A stretch of DNA of 64,000 nucleotides from Thiothrix sp. UBA5583 (GCA_002425225.1 DILV01000028.1:1-64000); one strand, 5' to 3'. Counted from the first letter of the stretch, positions 7,603 through 16,838 are shown. Made by a program: numbers and translations. The notes: a model not told the origin generated them from the sequence alone.

Positions 7603-9252
7603 TCAACTTTGCGTAAAAGAGGATTTAAGATGGTCAGCCAAGCGTAAACACAAGGCTAACATGGTCATGGTTGGGTTTGCATAACCACCGGATGGAAAAA
7701 CAGCGCTACTGGCAATGTAGCAGTTGTTAACGCCATGAATCTTACAATTGCTGTCAACCACCGAAGTGGTTGGATCATTGCCCATACGTGCGGTACCCAT
7801 CAGGTGGTGGCAAGTGTGAGAGTAATAATTAAGTTTGTTGCCATTATGTTCATGGTAGGAATGAAATTCGCCAAAGCCTTGGGCTTGCAAACCTTCAACC
7901 AGCTTTTTTTCAGTCTTGATAATGGATTGGGTGTCTGTTTCATCCCAGTCCATATGCACGGCAATACGTGGCATACCCAGTGCATCCCGCGTATTGCTGA
8001 GCGTTACCCGGTTGGTCTTTTTGGGGCGTTGTTCTGCCAGCCCCATCAATTCAATAATCTGGTAACGTTTGTCCAGTTCTTTGGGGGAGAGCTTCGACCA
8101 GCCGCCAGTGGCAAGACCGGGCATTAGAACCATGCCATTGAAATACTTCTGGTAAGCGATGTGTATCAAATAAGGCAAGCCTTTGACAAGGTTAACCGTG
8201 TTTCGCCATAAAGAGTGTTCCATTGGTTTGGTTTGTTTTATTGCCCAGGCAAATTCCTGGACACTTTTGAAAGCGTTATAGTTCTTCTCATTGGGTTTGG
8301 GAAATAACATGGCTTCAAGGTTTTGCAGGTTTTCTTGCTTTTTCAATGCTTCAGGCAAGCCGATACTGCCAATAACCGATACGCCGTTAATGTCCCGCAT
8401 GTCGTAAAATTTCAGTTTTTCATGCATATTGGGACTGATTTTGAAATAGCCGTGGAATATCAAACTATGGTCAATGTAGTAGCGCCCAACCACGTCGTTG
8501 TTGTTGCCAAGCCCGTCAGGATGGCACTGGCTTTTTGAATTAAGCAGGATTTGTGGTACGCCAAAGCCACTTGCGGCAAGGATGAACTGGTCAGCTTCAA
8601 CGGTCATGGTATTGCCATTCGGCGCAAGTACTTTGGCGGCAAGCACGTTGCTGCCATCGGTACTGGTGATCAATTCACTGACTGTGGCGTTACGGTACAG
8701 GTGATGGGTAGGGCTGTTTTGCAGTTTGGCAGGAAATGTTTTGGTGAAATAATCTGTGCCGCAGAAAGAGAAAATACCGGAATTGATCGACTGATTGGTC
8801 AGGGTTGCTCCCTGGGTGTTGCCTTTCCATATAGCCAGATTGTCATAGGCGAAAGGGCCAAGGTTGAGCAGATGGTGCAAACGCTCGTAGTATGGATCAA
8901 TTTCCTCTCTGGATAATGGCCAAGTGGCAAAATCCAGCGGTTGCAAGGGTACAAAACGGAAACCATTGGCATTGTTGCCTGCCATTTTGACGATCCAGTG
9001 ATTGGCAGTTCCACCGACCTGTCTGGCTCTGACTTCGTGTGTTGCCTGATTCAACATGCCTGAAAGGAAACCTTTGTTCAGGTCATCGCCATAGCGGCTT
9101 GCCTTGTCATCGCCGCTTTCAAGCACAACAACACTTTGTTTGCCATCACTAAACTCATTGGCGAGTGTCATGCCTGCTGGGCCGCTACCAATAATGCATA
9201 CGTTGGTTTTGATGATTTGGTTGTTGGTAACTGATTGCATATTGTAATGCAT
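7603..9252 (-). CDS. GMC-family FAD-dependent oxidoreductase
   Basis: A glucose-methanol-choline type flavoenzyme of 549 residues. The FAD-binding beta-alpha-beta motif is CIIGSGPAGMTLANEF near residue 19. The second GMC signature region contains ILAASGFGVPQILLNS near residue 225. The C-terminal domain holds the catalytic His region (HTCHHLMGTARMG) and ends AVFPSGGYANPTMTMLALCLRLA. There is no signal peptide, so it probably acts in the cytoplasm on an alcohol or sugar hydroxyl. It is tightly followed by a glycosyltransferase, suggesting sugar or polyketide-like modification linked to glycan synthesis; the substrate is unknown. The ATG at 9240 is an alternative start. It has somewhat more A+T than its neighbours. 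Confidence 0.88.
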   Translation of the reverse strand: MHYNMQSVTNNQIIKTNVCIIGSGPAGMTLANEFSDGKQSVVVLESGDDKASRYGDDLNKGFLSGMLNQATHEVRARQVGGTANHWIVKMAGNNANGFRFVPLQPLDFATWPLSREEIDPYYERLHHLLNLGPFAYDNLAIWKGNTQGATLTNQSINSGIFSFCGTDYFTKTFPAKLQNSPTHHLYRNATVSELITSTDGSNVLAAKVLAPNGNTMTVEADQFILAASGFGVPQILLNSKSQCHPDGLGNNNDVVGRYYIDHSLIFHGYFKISPNMHEKLKFYDMRDINGVSVIGSIGLPEALKKQENLQNLEAMLFPKPNEKNYNAFKSVQEFAWAIKQTKPMEHSLWRNTVNLVKGLPYLIHIAYQKYFNGMVLMPGLATGGWSKLSPKELDKRYQIIELMGLAEQRPKKTNRVTLSNTRDALGMPRIAVHMDWDETDTQSIIKTEKKLVEGLQAQGFGEFHSYHEHNGNKLNYYSHTCHHLMGTARMGNDPTTSVVDSNCKIHGVNNCYIASSAVFPSGGYANPTMTMLALCLRLADHLKSSFTQS

Positions 9253-9535
9253 AAAATATAGACACCATATTTTTTAAATATTTTTAACGGATTATGGCGA
9301 ATCGCTACAAATGAAAACGCTGGTCAGTGTTTCTATGATGCTCGCCCATCACTTACTGTGAAGTATAGTGGGTTACATGAGAAATGCAGCAACCGCTCAT
9401 TCAATTTTACGGAAATTTTACGGGTTTTCTTGCTTGAAGTTAGCAACAGTGCAAATGTCGGTATGAATCAGCAGACGAGCGGTTGGCAGGGTATGTGTGA
9501 CCGATGTAGTGAGGTTTTGTTTGTATTTTGCGCAT
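9253..9535. other. Intergenic region between GMC gene and tRNA-Ser
   Basis: This stretch should carry the promoter of the minus-strand GMC gene; AT-rich sequence just upstream of 9252 fits, but I cannot place clear -35/-10 boxes. A short direct repeat TTTTACGG occurs at 9405-9412 and 9416-9423 (11-base period). Nothing else is recognised. Confidence 0.3.
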
Positions 9536-9562
9536 AAAAAAGCCCGCTTTTCGCAGGCTTTT
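9536..9562 (-). terminator. Rho-independent terminator of tRNA-Ser
   Basis: On the minus strand AAAAGCCTGC pairs with GCGGGCTTTT around a GAAAA loop (one T-G pair), followed by T-rich sequence. It lies 8 bases beyond the 3' CCA of the tRNA. Confidence 0.88.
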
Positions 9563-9570
9563 GATAATAA

Positions 9571-9658
9571 TGGCGGAAAGGGAGGGATTCGAACCCTCGA
9601 TACGTTGCCGTATACACACTTTCCAGGCGTGCTCCTTCGACCACTCGGACACCTTTCC
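9571..9658 (-). tRNA. tRNA-Ser (anticodon GGA)
   Basis: The minus strand folds into a class II tRNA. The acceptor stem is GGAAAGG/CCTTTCC with discriminator G and an encoded CCA. The D-arm region begins TCCGAGTGG, and the anticodon stem CACGC/GTGTG encloses the loop CTGGAAA. A long variable arm (TACGGCAACGTA) and the T-arm GAGGG-TTCGAAT-CCCTC follow. The anticodon GGA reads UCC/UCU serine codons. The long variable arm and discriminator G are serine identity features. Confidence 0.96.
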
Positions 9659-9834
9659 GCAGAGACTTGCCATCAGGCAAAATCAAGGGCGCAATCGTAG
9701 CGCAGGAAACGTGGCTTGTAAACCGCTGCGTGACTTGACCGTCAGGAAATTTACACTTGGTCGGGTCAGGTTCGACAAAAGGTCAGTTGGTGCGCTAGTC
9801 TCACCAGTGGGCTTAACAATAAAAAAACACACAC

Positions 9835-10893
9835 ATGGCATTCATTCCAAAACTTCAAGCATTCATGCGCTGGTGGGGCGAGGGCTTATATGCCAGTCTG
9901 CCGGATGGCTTGCGTAAACTGTTCCGTCGGGATTTGCCGCGTCTGGTGTTGCACATGCAGGACGAGCAAAGTGCCCGCATTTTCTGGGAAGACGACGGCA
10001 AGCAACAAGAGCGTGGTGAGTGGTCGCTGGCTGATGCGGATCGTGCTTCCCTGTCAGGTTGGATCCCAGCCAAGGCAGCCCACAAGCCTTGGCAGATCGA
10101 GTTGCGTTTGTGCAAGGCACAAGTGTTGCGGATGCAGCGCCATTTCCCGGAAGCGGTCAAGGACAGCCTGCGTCAGGTTGTGGGCTACCAGCTTGACCGT
10201 CTGACCCCATTTGCCCCCGACAATGCCCTGTATGATGCGCGGGTGGTGCAACACGACAAGGTGCGCAAGGAATTGCTGGCAGATATTTATGTCGCACCAC
10301 GCCATCTGGTCGAGCGTTTACTGCGGCAATTGGCAGACAGTGGCATTACCCAGGTTCACACGATTTCCACGGTAGATGCACCCGGTAAAGTCAATCTGGC
10401 GCATGAGCAGCAAGCCGGTGAAGCCAGTTCTTGGTCCATGATTCCGCTTTATCTGTTTCTGGGAGCGCTGGTGGTGTCTCTGTTGGCACCGCTGGCGTAC
10501 AAATACCGCCGTCTGGAACAGATTGAAACTGCTGTGGCGGAGTTGCGCCAGTCTTCCGCCGAACAACTGGCGATCCGCGACAAGCTGACCCAAGCCGAAG
10601 AAGCCTTGCGCTTTCTGGAAGAAAAACGCCGTACTTCGCCTGTCGCACTGGATGTGGTGGAAAAAATTTCCGCTGACATTCCTGCCCACACCTGGCTGGA
10701 ACGCCTGAGTCTGGATGGCAAAACGCTGGAAGTGCGGGGCGAATCCGAAAAGGCATTGACCCTGATTGATACGCTGGAAGAGGCGCAGGAATTTGCCAAT
10801 GTGCGCTTCAAGTCGCCCGTCACCCGCAATAAAGATAACGGGCGTGACCGTTTCCACATCGAAGCCAGTGTGGAGGTCGCTCATGCTGAATAA
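9835..10893 (+). CDS. gspL: Type II secretion inner-membrane protein L (PilN-like/XpsL-type)
   Basis: A 352-residue bitopic protein. The N-terminal cytoplasmic part (to about 195) is actin-fold/GspL-like. A single membrane segment follows (about 200-222: WSMIPLYLFLGALVVSLLAP), then a coiled coil (about 228-270) and a small periplasmic ferredoxin-like PilN/GspL domain. In T2SS the L protein recruits the GspE ATPase and binds GspM. The order L-M-N-D downstream matches the end of the Xanthomonas xps operon and supports the call over type IV pilus PilN. gspE-K are not upstream here; a tRNA gene is. It overlaps gspM by 11 bases. Confidence 0.85.
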   Translation: MAFIPKLQAFMRWWGEGLYASLPDGLRKLFRRDLPRLVLHMQDEQSARIFWEDDGKQQERGEWSLADADRASLSGWIPAKAAHKPWQIELRLCKAQVLRMQRHFPEAVKDSLRQVVGYQLDRLTPFAPDNALYDARVVQHDKVRKELLADIYVAPRHLVERLLRQLADSGITQVHTISTVDAPGKVNLAHEQQAGEASSWSMIPLYLFLGALVVSLLAPLAYKYRRLEQIETAVAELRQSSAEQLAIRDKLTQAEEALRFLEEKRRTSPVALDVVEKISADIPAHTWLERLSLDGKTLEVRGESEKALTLIDTLEEAQEFANVRFKSPVTRNKDNGRDRFHIEASVEVAHAE

Positions 10894-11488
10894 TCCTGCC
10901 CTGAAAAAACACCAGACCCTGTTGTCGTGGGGGATGCTGGTAGTCGTGCTGCTGGCGCTGGTTTTCCTGCTGGTCTTGCCAGTATTGCAACTATCGCTGG
11001 ACTACGGGCAGCGGATTGAAACCGGCTACCAGCAGTTGTCCCGTTTCCGCCAGATTGCCAATGCCACCCCTGAATTCATGGCGGAATACGAGCGGGTACA
11101 GCAGCAAGGGCTGGACAAACTGTTTTATCCGGCAGGTATGACTTCAGCACAAGTGGCGAAAGAGTTGCAGAAACATCTGGCGACTGTCATTACCCGCGAC
11201 AACGGGGTGTTGATCAGTTCCGAGGTAGTGGAAGAGCAGCCGCAAACGGAAGGGGAAGCCAGTTCGGTATACGAGCGGGTCATGGTCAAGGCGGTGTTTC
11301 AAGCTAGCCCGGCCTTGTTGCGCGAAGTTTTGCATCAGGCTTACCGGGCACGTCCGCTGATGTTTGTGGAAAGCCTCGACATCAAACCGCTGGAAGGCTT
11401 GGGGGCAGACAAGCAGGTAGTCAAGGCTGAAGTGCGAATTTCCACTTACTGGCGCGGTGGTGAGGTGAAACATGAAGAAACTGATTGA
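10883..11488 (+). CDS. gspM: Type II secretion protein M (GspMb-type)
   Basis: A 201-residue bitopic protein: short cytoplasmic N-terminus, one membrane helix (about residues 12-34, LLSWGMLVVVLLALVFLLV), a coiled-coil stretch, then a periplasmic ferredoxin-like domain. This is the layout of T2SS M proteins of the subtype found with PilN-like L. M binds and stabilises L in the inner-membrane platform. The start is the ATG at 10883 inside the end of gspL, which implies translational coupling. It overlaps the following gspN by 17 bases. Confidence 0.85.
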   Translation: MLNNPALKKHQTLLSWGMLVVVLLALVFLLVLPVLQLSLDYGQRIETGYQQLSRFRQIANATPEFMAEYERVQQQGLDKLFYPAGMTSAQVAKELQKHLATVITRDNGVLISSEVVEEQPQTEGEASSVYERVMVKAVFQASPALLREVLHQAYRARPLMFVESLDIKPLEGLGADKQVVKAEVRISTYWRGGEVKHEETD

Positions 11489-12311
11489 TCCGCCCATTCA
11501 GGCATTCTTGTTGCTGACGGGCTTGTTATTGCTGGCAGCTACCGGCTGGAGCCTATTCAACCTGAAAATGCAGGATGAAAACCAGTCGGGTGCGGCTGGT
11601 GGGGTCAGCGTGCAGATTCCTGATGCCAGCGTGCTGGATGTGCCTGATTTGAATGCTTATCCGCAAATGGTGGCAACCCCGTTGTTCTGGGAAGCACGCA
11701 AAGCGCCCGAGGCGCCCAAGGTGGAGCTTGCCGAGCAGCCTGTTGCCCTACCGGTTGATACGGCTTTGCCGGAAGGTCGACTGATCGGCATTATTGATGT
11801 AGGCGACCATTTGTTTGGGGTTATGCAGAATGCCACCGGGGTCAGTAGCCATTTACGTAAGGGTGATATGTGGGGTGCGTGGAAGGTCAGTGGTATTGAT
11901 CCCGACCGTTTGATCCTGAAGCTGGGTGATCAGGAGAAAGACCTGCCGCTGGTAGGAGACTTTACCGCACCGCAGGAAAACCCCAAGGTGGCGGAAGCAC
12001 GGCAATTGCGTGAGCAACAGGCTGCCCAGCAAGCACAACAAGCCCAGCAGGCACGTCAGCAGCAACAGGCAGCAGTACCAGCAGTGCCGCTTGTACCTCC
12101 ACCACAAACTATGCCAACAGGTGATCCGGCAGCGCAGAATGCAGGCTTGCCATTTCCGGCTGATACCAGCAAGCAACCTCCCGCCTTGTCGGTCAAGGAT
12201 GCCCTGGAAGCCCGTCAGCGCCTGATGGCATCACGCTGGGGGGCATTGGGTGGCAATGAGGCAGAGGCAGTGCCTGCACCGGCAGGAAACACCGCTGGTC
12301 AGCAACGGTAA
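11472..12311 (+). CDS. gspN: Type II secretion protein N (XpsN/GspC-like HR domain)
   Basis: A 279-residue bitopic protein with a short cytoplasmic start, one membrane helix (about 9-29) and a periplasmic GspC-type homology region (about 95-160, around EGRLIGIIDVGDHLFGVMQ). A glutamine-rich low-complexity segment follows (about 178-200, made of QQA repeats), then a Pro-rich tail. In Xanthomonas, XpsN bridges the L/M platform to secretin D and replaces GspC. The position between M and D fits. No PDZ domain is present. The CAG-rich DNA at about 12015-12070 is repetitive. Confidence 0.8.
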   Translation: MKKLIDPPIQAFLLLTGLLLLAATGWSLFNLKMQDENQSGAAGGVSVQIPDASVLDVPDLNAYPQMVATPLFWEARKAPEAPKVELAEQPVALPVDTALPEGRLIGIIDVGDHLFGVMQNATGVSSHLRKGDMWGAWKVSGIDPDRLILKLGDQEKDLPLVGDFTAPQENPKVAEARQLREQQAAQQAQQAQQARQQQQAAVPAVPLVPPPQTMPTGDPAAQNAGLPFPADTSKQPPALSVKDALEARQRLMASRWGALGGNEAEAVPAPAGNTAGQQR

Positions 12312-12433
12312 AGCGATTATCCGATAAACTGTACTTTTTATCGGCTGGTAAACCGATTAACATGATGAGTACCGAGCACTCCTGAACGCCAGTTCGGGAT
12401 GCTGCAATAATAAAAACAAATGGGGTTAGCTTT

Positions 12434-14665
12434 GTGAATTACAGGGGCAGCATGATGGGGCTGGTCGGTGTTGCGGTGCTTATGTCCGCTTGCACGTCGA
12501 TCAAAAACAGCCCAGGCTATCGTGACAACATGAAATCCGGCGGTTTTCAACGCAGCGCAGCCATCAAGGAACTCAACGATGGCGTTTACTCCTATCCAAA
12601 ACTCAGACCTGCCAGCCACGTTACTACTGAGCAGCCAGCCAGTCAGCGTGAAGAAGGCGGTTCTACGCCTGCGTGGGATGCGATGAAGCCATCCGGCACG
12701 ACGGCCGACAAGAAAACGGGTGATGTGGAACTGATTCTGGGCGATCGGGAATATTACCGCTCCGATGTCAAGCGCCCACAAATCGGCGGCAAAAGCACAG
12801 ATGACGGGGTGGCACTGAATTTTGAACGTGCCAGCATTCGCGAAGTGGTGAAAGTGGTGCTGGGGGATATCCTCAAGCAAACCTATACTGTCGAGCCGGG
12901 GGTGGAGGGTGAAGTGACCATCAATTCCAGCGAACCCATTCCGCGTGATGCCCTGATTCCTACCCTGGAATCCCTGCTGCAAACGCAGGGAGCCGCGCTG
13001 TACAAGGATGATACCGGCAATTATCGGGTGGCGGCGCGAGCCAACCTCAAGGGGCGCGGTTTCATGCCATCTGCAGGCAAGATTGCGCCGGGATACGGTA
13101 TCCAGGTTGTACCCTTGCGTTACATTCCAGCCGCCGAAATGCAAAAGATTCTGGAGCCACTGGCAAACCCGGAAGCCTTTGTGCGGGTTGATCCGAACCG
13201 TAACCTGCTGGTGCTGGCGGGAACCAGTTCCGAACTTGCTAACCTGATGGCGACCGTCAAGACGTTCGACGTGGATGTGCTGAAAGGCATGTCGGTAGGT
13301 TTGTACCGGGTCAAAAGCGTGGAAGCGGCTGTGGTAGCGAAAAATCTGGATGCCCTGTTCGGTGAAAGTGGCAACAGCCCGATGGCTGGTATGATCAAGA
13401 TCATGCCCATCGAGCATATGAACAGCATCATGATCATTTCAGCCAACCCCGATTACCTCAAGGACATGAAGGACTGGGTTGACCGTTTTGATCAGGTCAG
13501 CCCGACCGCAGGCCAGCAACTGTTTGTTTACCATGTGCAAAACGGCTCTGCTGAACATCTGGCGGAAATGCTCAACCAGATTTTTGGTGGCAAGAAAAGC
13601 AGTGGCGGTAAAAGCGCATTGGCAGGCAGTAGCACTTCCAGCCTTGCCCCAGGTTTGCAACCGGCAACCGTAGGTGGGGATGGTCAGGCTGTCAAAACAG
13701 GCGTGGAATCTGCCAAAACCATGCTGGGCGATAGTGGTACGGGTGGTATGAACATTGACCCGGATGCTGAAGTGCGGATCGTGGCAGACAAGACCAACAA
13801 CTCGTTGATGATCATGTCTACCAATGATACTTACCAGCAGATTCTGGAAGCGCTCAAGCGCATTGACGTGATGCCGATGCAGGTACAGGTGGAAGCCTCC
13901 ATCATGGAAGTGACCCTGACCGACGGGCTGGAGTATGGCTTGCAGTGGTATTTCAAGAACAATGGCAATGCTTTTGGAGCCAAGGGACTGGGTGACTTGG
14001 CGACTGAACCGGGCGGTTTCTCGTTCTCAACCACGCTAGGGTCTGACCGCGTGCTGGGCGCCATCAATGCGCTGGCACGGGAATCGAAGGTGCGTGTTTT
14101 GTCGTCGCCCTCCATTCTGGTGCTGGATAATCAGACAGCTTCCATCCGGGTGGGCGATCAGCAACCCATTTTTACTGGCAAGTTGAATGATGCTAATGGT
14201 GGAACTTCCACCACCGTACAATACAAGGACACCGGGGTTTCCCTGCAAGTCACGCCACACGTGAATTCCAACGGGTTGGTGAAAATGGACATCCAGCAGG
14301 ATATTACTGATGTGGGTGAAATTGACGCAGCGACCAACAACCGCAGCTTCCTGCAACGCAACATCAAGAGCAACGTGGCAGTCAAGAGTGGTGAAACCAT
14401 CGTGCTGGGTGGCCTGATCCGCGATAACAGTTCGGAAGGCCGTAACGGTGTGCCGGGTCTTTCCAAGTTGCCAGTAGTCGGTGGTGTGTTCAGTGGCAGC
14501 AGCAGTGGCGGCAAACGCACCGAATTGCTGGTGCTGATTACGCCGACTGCTATCAAGGATCAGCGCGATCTGGTCAAGACTGGCGAGGAGATGCGTGATC
14601 GTATGCAACGTTTGATGGATGGGGACAAGTTCCTGCCGCAATTGAAGGGGCAATATGTTAACTAA
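12434..14665 (+). CDS. gspD: Type II secretion outer-membrane secretin, lipoprotein type
   Basis: The channel-forming secretin of the T2SS, 743 residues. The N-terminus has a basic start, a hydrophobic stretch and a lipobox ending LMSAC, so it is a lipoprotein as in Xanthomonas XpsD and may not need a separate pilotin. N-domains follow (from about residue 125), then a Gly/Ser-rich linker near 380-420 and the secretin core. The core contains VPGLSKLPVVGGVFSG and RTELLVLITPT. I use the GTG at 12434, which gives the signal peptide its Arg; the ATG at 12452 is the alternative. It is 122 bases after gspN and overlaps the next lipoprotein gene by 11 bases. Confidence 0.95.
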   Translation: MNYRGSMMGLVGVAVLMSACTSIKNSPGYRDNMKSGGFQRSAAIKELNDGVYSYPKLRPASHVTTEQPASQREEGGSTPAWDAMKPSGTTADKKTGDVELILGDREYYRSDVKRPQIGGKSTDDGVALNFERASIREVVKVVLGDILKQTYTVEPGVEGEVTINSSEPIPRDALIPTLESLLQTQGAALYKDDTGNYRVAARANLKGRGFMPSAGKIAPGYGIQVVPLRYIPAAEMQKILEPLANPEAFVRVDPNRNLLVLAGTSSELANLMATVKTFDVDVLKGMSVGLYRVKSVEAAVVAKNLDALFGESGNSPMAGMIKIMPIEHMNSIMIISANPDYLKDMKDWVDRFDQVSPTAGQQLFVYHVQNGSAEHLAEMLNQIFGGKKSSGGKSALAGSSTSSLAPGLQPATVGGDGQAVKTGVESAKTMLGDSGTGGMNIDPDAEVRIVADKTNNSLMIMSTNDTYQQILEALKRIDVMPMQVQVEASIMEVTLTDGLEYGLQWYFKNNGNAFGAKGLGDLATEPGGFSFSTTLGSDRVLGAINALARESKVRVLSSPSILVLDNQTASIRVGDQQPIFTGKLNDANGGTSTTVQYKDTGVSLQVTPHVNSNGLVKMDIQQDITDVGEIDAATNNRSFLQRNIKSNVAVKSGETIVLGGLIRDNSSEGRNGVPGLSKLPVVGGVFSGSSSGGKRTELLVLITPTAIKDQRDLVKTGEEMRDRMQRLMDGDKFLPQLKGQYVN

Positions 14666-15065
14666 GGTTCATGGTTATCTCTGGGGTGTTTACCTGTCAG
14701 TGTTGCTGGCAGGCTGTGGGGGCATGACGGCGGAAAAGGATGTGGCTGAGGCCGCGCAGAAACGCTGGGAATACCTGATTGCCGGAAATTTGGAACAGGC
14801 TTACCACTACTACACGGATGCTTTCAAACAGGCTACCCCTTACGAGCATTTCAGGAACAATGTGCGTGGAACAGGTTTGTGGAACAGGGCGACGGTGGAA
14901 ACAGTGAAGTGTGATGATTCCGCCAGCCGTTGTACCGTGACGCTTGATGTGACGGTCAGCATGAAAATGCGTGGTTTGTCCAAGCCTGTCGAGAGCTCTG
15001 ACCGCGTAGCAGAGGTTTGGGTGAAGGAAGGCTGGTTTTCAGACTGGCGGTATATAAAAGAGTAA
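14655..15065 (+). CDS. Small lipoprotein, possibly T2SS-associated
   Basis: A 136-residue protein with a signal sequence and lipobox LLAGC (Cys near residue 21). The mature part resembles small NTF2-like/DUF4878-type lipoproteins in shape (helical AAQKRWEYLIAGNLEQAYHYY start, then strands with a CDDSASRC pair) but I cannot assign a family firmly. It starts inside the end of gspD, so it is probably translated from the same mRNA. A role in secretin assembly or as an accessory factor is inference. Confidence 0.75.
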   Translation: MLTKVHGYLWGVYLSVLLAGCGGMTAEKDVAEAAQKRWEYLIAGNLEQAYHYYTDAFKQATPYEHFRNNVRGTGLWNRATVETVKCDDSASRCTVTLDVTVSMKMRGLSKPVESSDRVAEVWVKEGWFSDWRYIKE

Positions 15066-15097
15066 TGTCTGGTATAAGAACAATGGATAGACTGGCT

Positions 15098-15103
15098 TAT
15101 AAT
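15098..15103 (+). promoter_or_regulatory. Probable -10 element for the secreted-protein gene
   Basis: A perfect TATAAT lies 111 bases before the GTG start at 15214. No consensus -35 is present 17 bases upstream (TATAAG at 15073-15078 at best), so activator help or a different start is possible. The leader continues through an AT-rich stretch to a strong AGGAGG at 15201-15206. Confidence 0.4.
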
Positions 15104-15213
15104 GGACGCATAACGCTCTAGGGCCGGTTTGGGTTCAAGAACAAGAAAAACGATTTAAAAGATCAGTTTACACTCCGTCAATAATATAAAAGATAGAACG
15201 AGGAGGCACGCAA

Positions 15214-16764
15214 GTGTTCAAAAAGCATAAAATCGCCCTGGGCGTTTCGGCTGGTATCCTGGGGGTAGTGGGAGCCTTGACGAGCGCACAGGCAGTCCAC
15301 TTGAACCCGGATGGCACAGGTCAGGTACTGCTTTTCCCTTACTTCAATGCCCAACAGGGTTATCAGACCAACATCAATCTGGTGAACTCCACTGACCAGA
15401 CCAAGGCTGTCAAAATCCGTTTCCGTGAAGGCAAGTACAGTAATGACATTCTTGACTTCAATATCTACATGTCGCCAGAAGACGTGTGGGTGGGTACGGT
15501 CAAGGCCGGGGATGATGGCAAAGGCAATCTGATCGGTCATCTGCGCACGACCGACAAGTCGTGTACCCTGCCGATGGAGGCTGCGGCTGACTGTGATTCT
15601 ACAGGGGCTGACGGGAAAAACCGCTGTGAGGCGGTCGTGCCGTTTACCGGGCACAACCTGTACAAAAATGTGACGGCTGATGATACCCGTGAAGGTTATA
15701 TCGAAGTCATCGAAATGGGCGTGGTGGAAGATGCCGCTGTCCAGACCGGTGTGTTGCACAATAAGGGTAAGCCAAACGACTGTAAAACGGTTGAGGAAGC
15801 CTGGAAGAAAGGCAGCTTCACGCAGGGTGCTGGTTCAGCCGCCAAAGGGTTGAGTGCTCCAACGGGTGGCTTGTTTGGTTCCTCTGCAGTGCTTAACGTG
15901 TCTGCCGGTGCTGCCTTTACCCTGGATCCTGTCGCTATCGACAACTACAGTACCCAGGCTCAGCATTACCTCTCCCACGATCCTGACAAGTTCCTGTTGC
16001 CATCGCTGGCATCCGGTAACGTTGACAGCAGTAGCCTGATGGTCAAGAAGCCATCCGGTGAAGCCGAGCTGGTTGTCACCACCTGGAACCAGACACAGGA
16101 TACCTGCCTGAATGACGGCGATGCCCTGACTCCGGCTTGCGGAACCAACCCGTATCCGATCGCGCATGTCTTGTTAGCGCCTCACCTGATGAACGAATAC
16201 TACCTCGACCCGTCATTCGGGTATGACGGGCATACTGACTGGGTAGTGACCTTCCCGATGAAGAAACACGGTATCCACGCTACCAAGAAGGACGTGCTGG
16301 CGAACTTTGAAAAAGGCATTTATGACCGTGAAGAAGGGCGTGCCAACTGGACAGCGACACCGGGTGGTCAGGTCACTGACAGTTTCGGCTTCTCACCGCC
16401 GGTCGGTATCAATGCTACCGTGGATGATTCCAGTATGCTGTTGCGTGAAGTTAACGTCATCAGCTTCAAGTCTACGGATCTGTCTTACGATGCCAGCCGT
16501 ACAGTATTGTCCAGCTCATCCAAGCAGACACTCAGTGTAGGGCCGTTTATCAGTGGTTGGGCGCGTTTGTCCTTCCCAGGGTATGACTTGTCCAGTGGCT
16601 TCAAGTCAGCAGCGGCCTACAGCGCGACCCCGAGTGCTTATGCGGCGACCAGTGGTATCTATAAAGGTGTGCCAGCCACAGGTGCATCCTTCATCGAAGG
16701 TACCACCGGGAAAGGTGGTCAACGTGTGGGTGATGCATTGCCACACAAAATCCAGCGTGATTAA
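15214..16764 (+). CDS. Secreted protein of unknown function
   Basis: A 516-residue exported protein. It has a typical signal peptide (KKHKIALGVSAGILGVVGAL, cleavage after AQA near residue 28). The mature part begins VHLNPDGTGQVLLFPYFNAQQGYQTNI, a beta-rich pattern seen in uncharacterised secreted proteins of proteobacteria. Several Cys (around 110, 120, 128, 180, 295, 305) could form disulfides. There is no anchor or autotransporter domain. Start GTG follows a perfect AGGAGG. A strong terminator closes the gene. High-quality expression signals and its place after gspL-M-N-D make it a candidate T2SS cargo; this is inference. Confidence 0.8.
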   Translation: MFKKHKIALGVSAGILGVVGALTSAQAVHLNPDGTGQVLLFPYFNAQQGYQTNINLVNSTDQTKAVKIRFREGKYSNDILDFNIYMSPEDVWVGTVKAGDDGKGNLIGHLRTTDKSCTLPMEAAADCDSTGADGKNRCEAVVPFTGHNLYKNVTADDTREGYIEVIEMGVVEDAAVQTGVLHNKGKPNDCKTVEEAWKKGSFTQGAGSAAKGLSAPTGGLFGSSAVLNVSAGAAFTLDPVAIDNYSTQAQHYLSHDPDKFLLPSLASGNVDSSSLMVKKPSGEAELVVTTWNQTQDTCLNDGDALTPACGTNPYPIAHVLLAPHLMNEYYLDPSFGYDGHTDWVVTFPMKKHGIHATKKDVLANFEKGIYDREEGRANWTATPGGQVTDSFGFSPPVGINATVDDSSMLLREVNVISFKSTDLSYDASRTVLSSSSKQTLSVGPFISGWARLSFPGYDLSSGFKSAAAYSATPSAYAATSGIYKGVPATGASFIEGTTGKGGQRVGDALPHKIQRD

Positions 16765-16776
16765 TTCCTGACTGGT

Positions 16777-16822
16777 GACAGGGGTGGTGTACCTCCACCC
16801 CTGTCTGTTTGTATTTGTTTTT
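16777..16822 (+). terminator. Strong rho-independent terminator
   Basis: GACAGGGGTGG (16777-16787) pairs perfectly with CCACCCCTGTC (16795-16805) around a 7-base loop, followed by a T-rich tail to 16822. It ends the secreted-protein transcript. Confidence 0.93.
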
Positions 16823-16838
16823 GGCTTGCTAACTGGTA

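Noticed and set aside
9497..9917. Plus-strand frames across the tRNA-Ser region
   Set aside because: They run through a well-folded tRNA on the other strand and show no homology-like pattern.
12010..12070. CAG-rich tract as a regulatory microsatellite
   Set aside because: It simply codes the Gln-rich linker of gspN; codons vary between CAA and CAG, so it is not a pure repeat.
12338..13417. 359-residue open frame antisense to gspD
   Set aside because: His/Arg/Gln-rich shadow translation without motifs; the secretin on the other strand is unmistakable.
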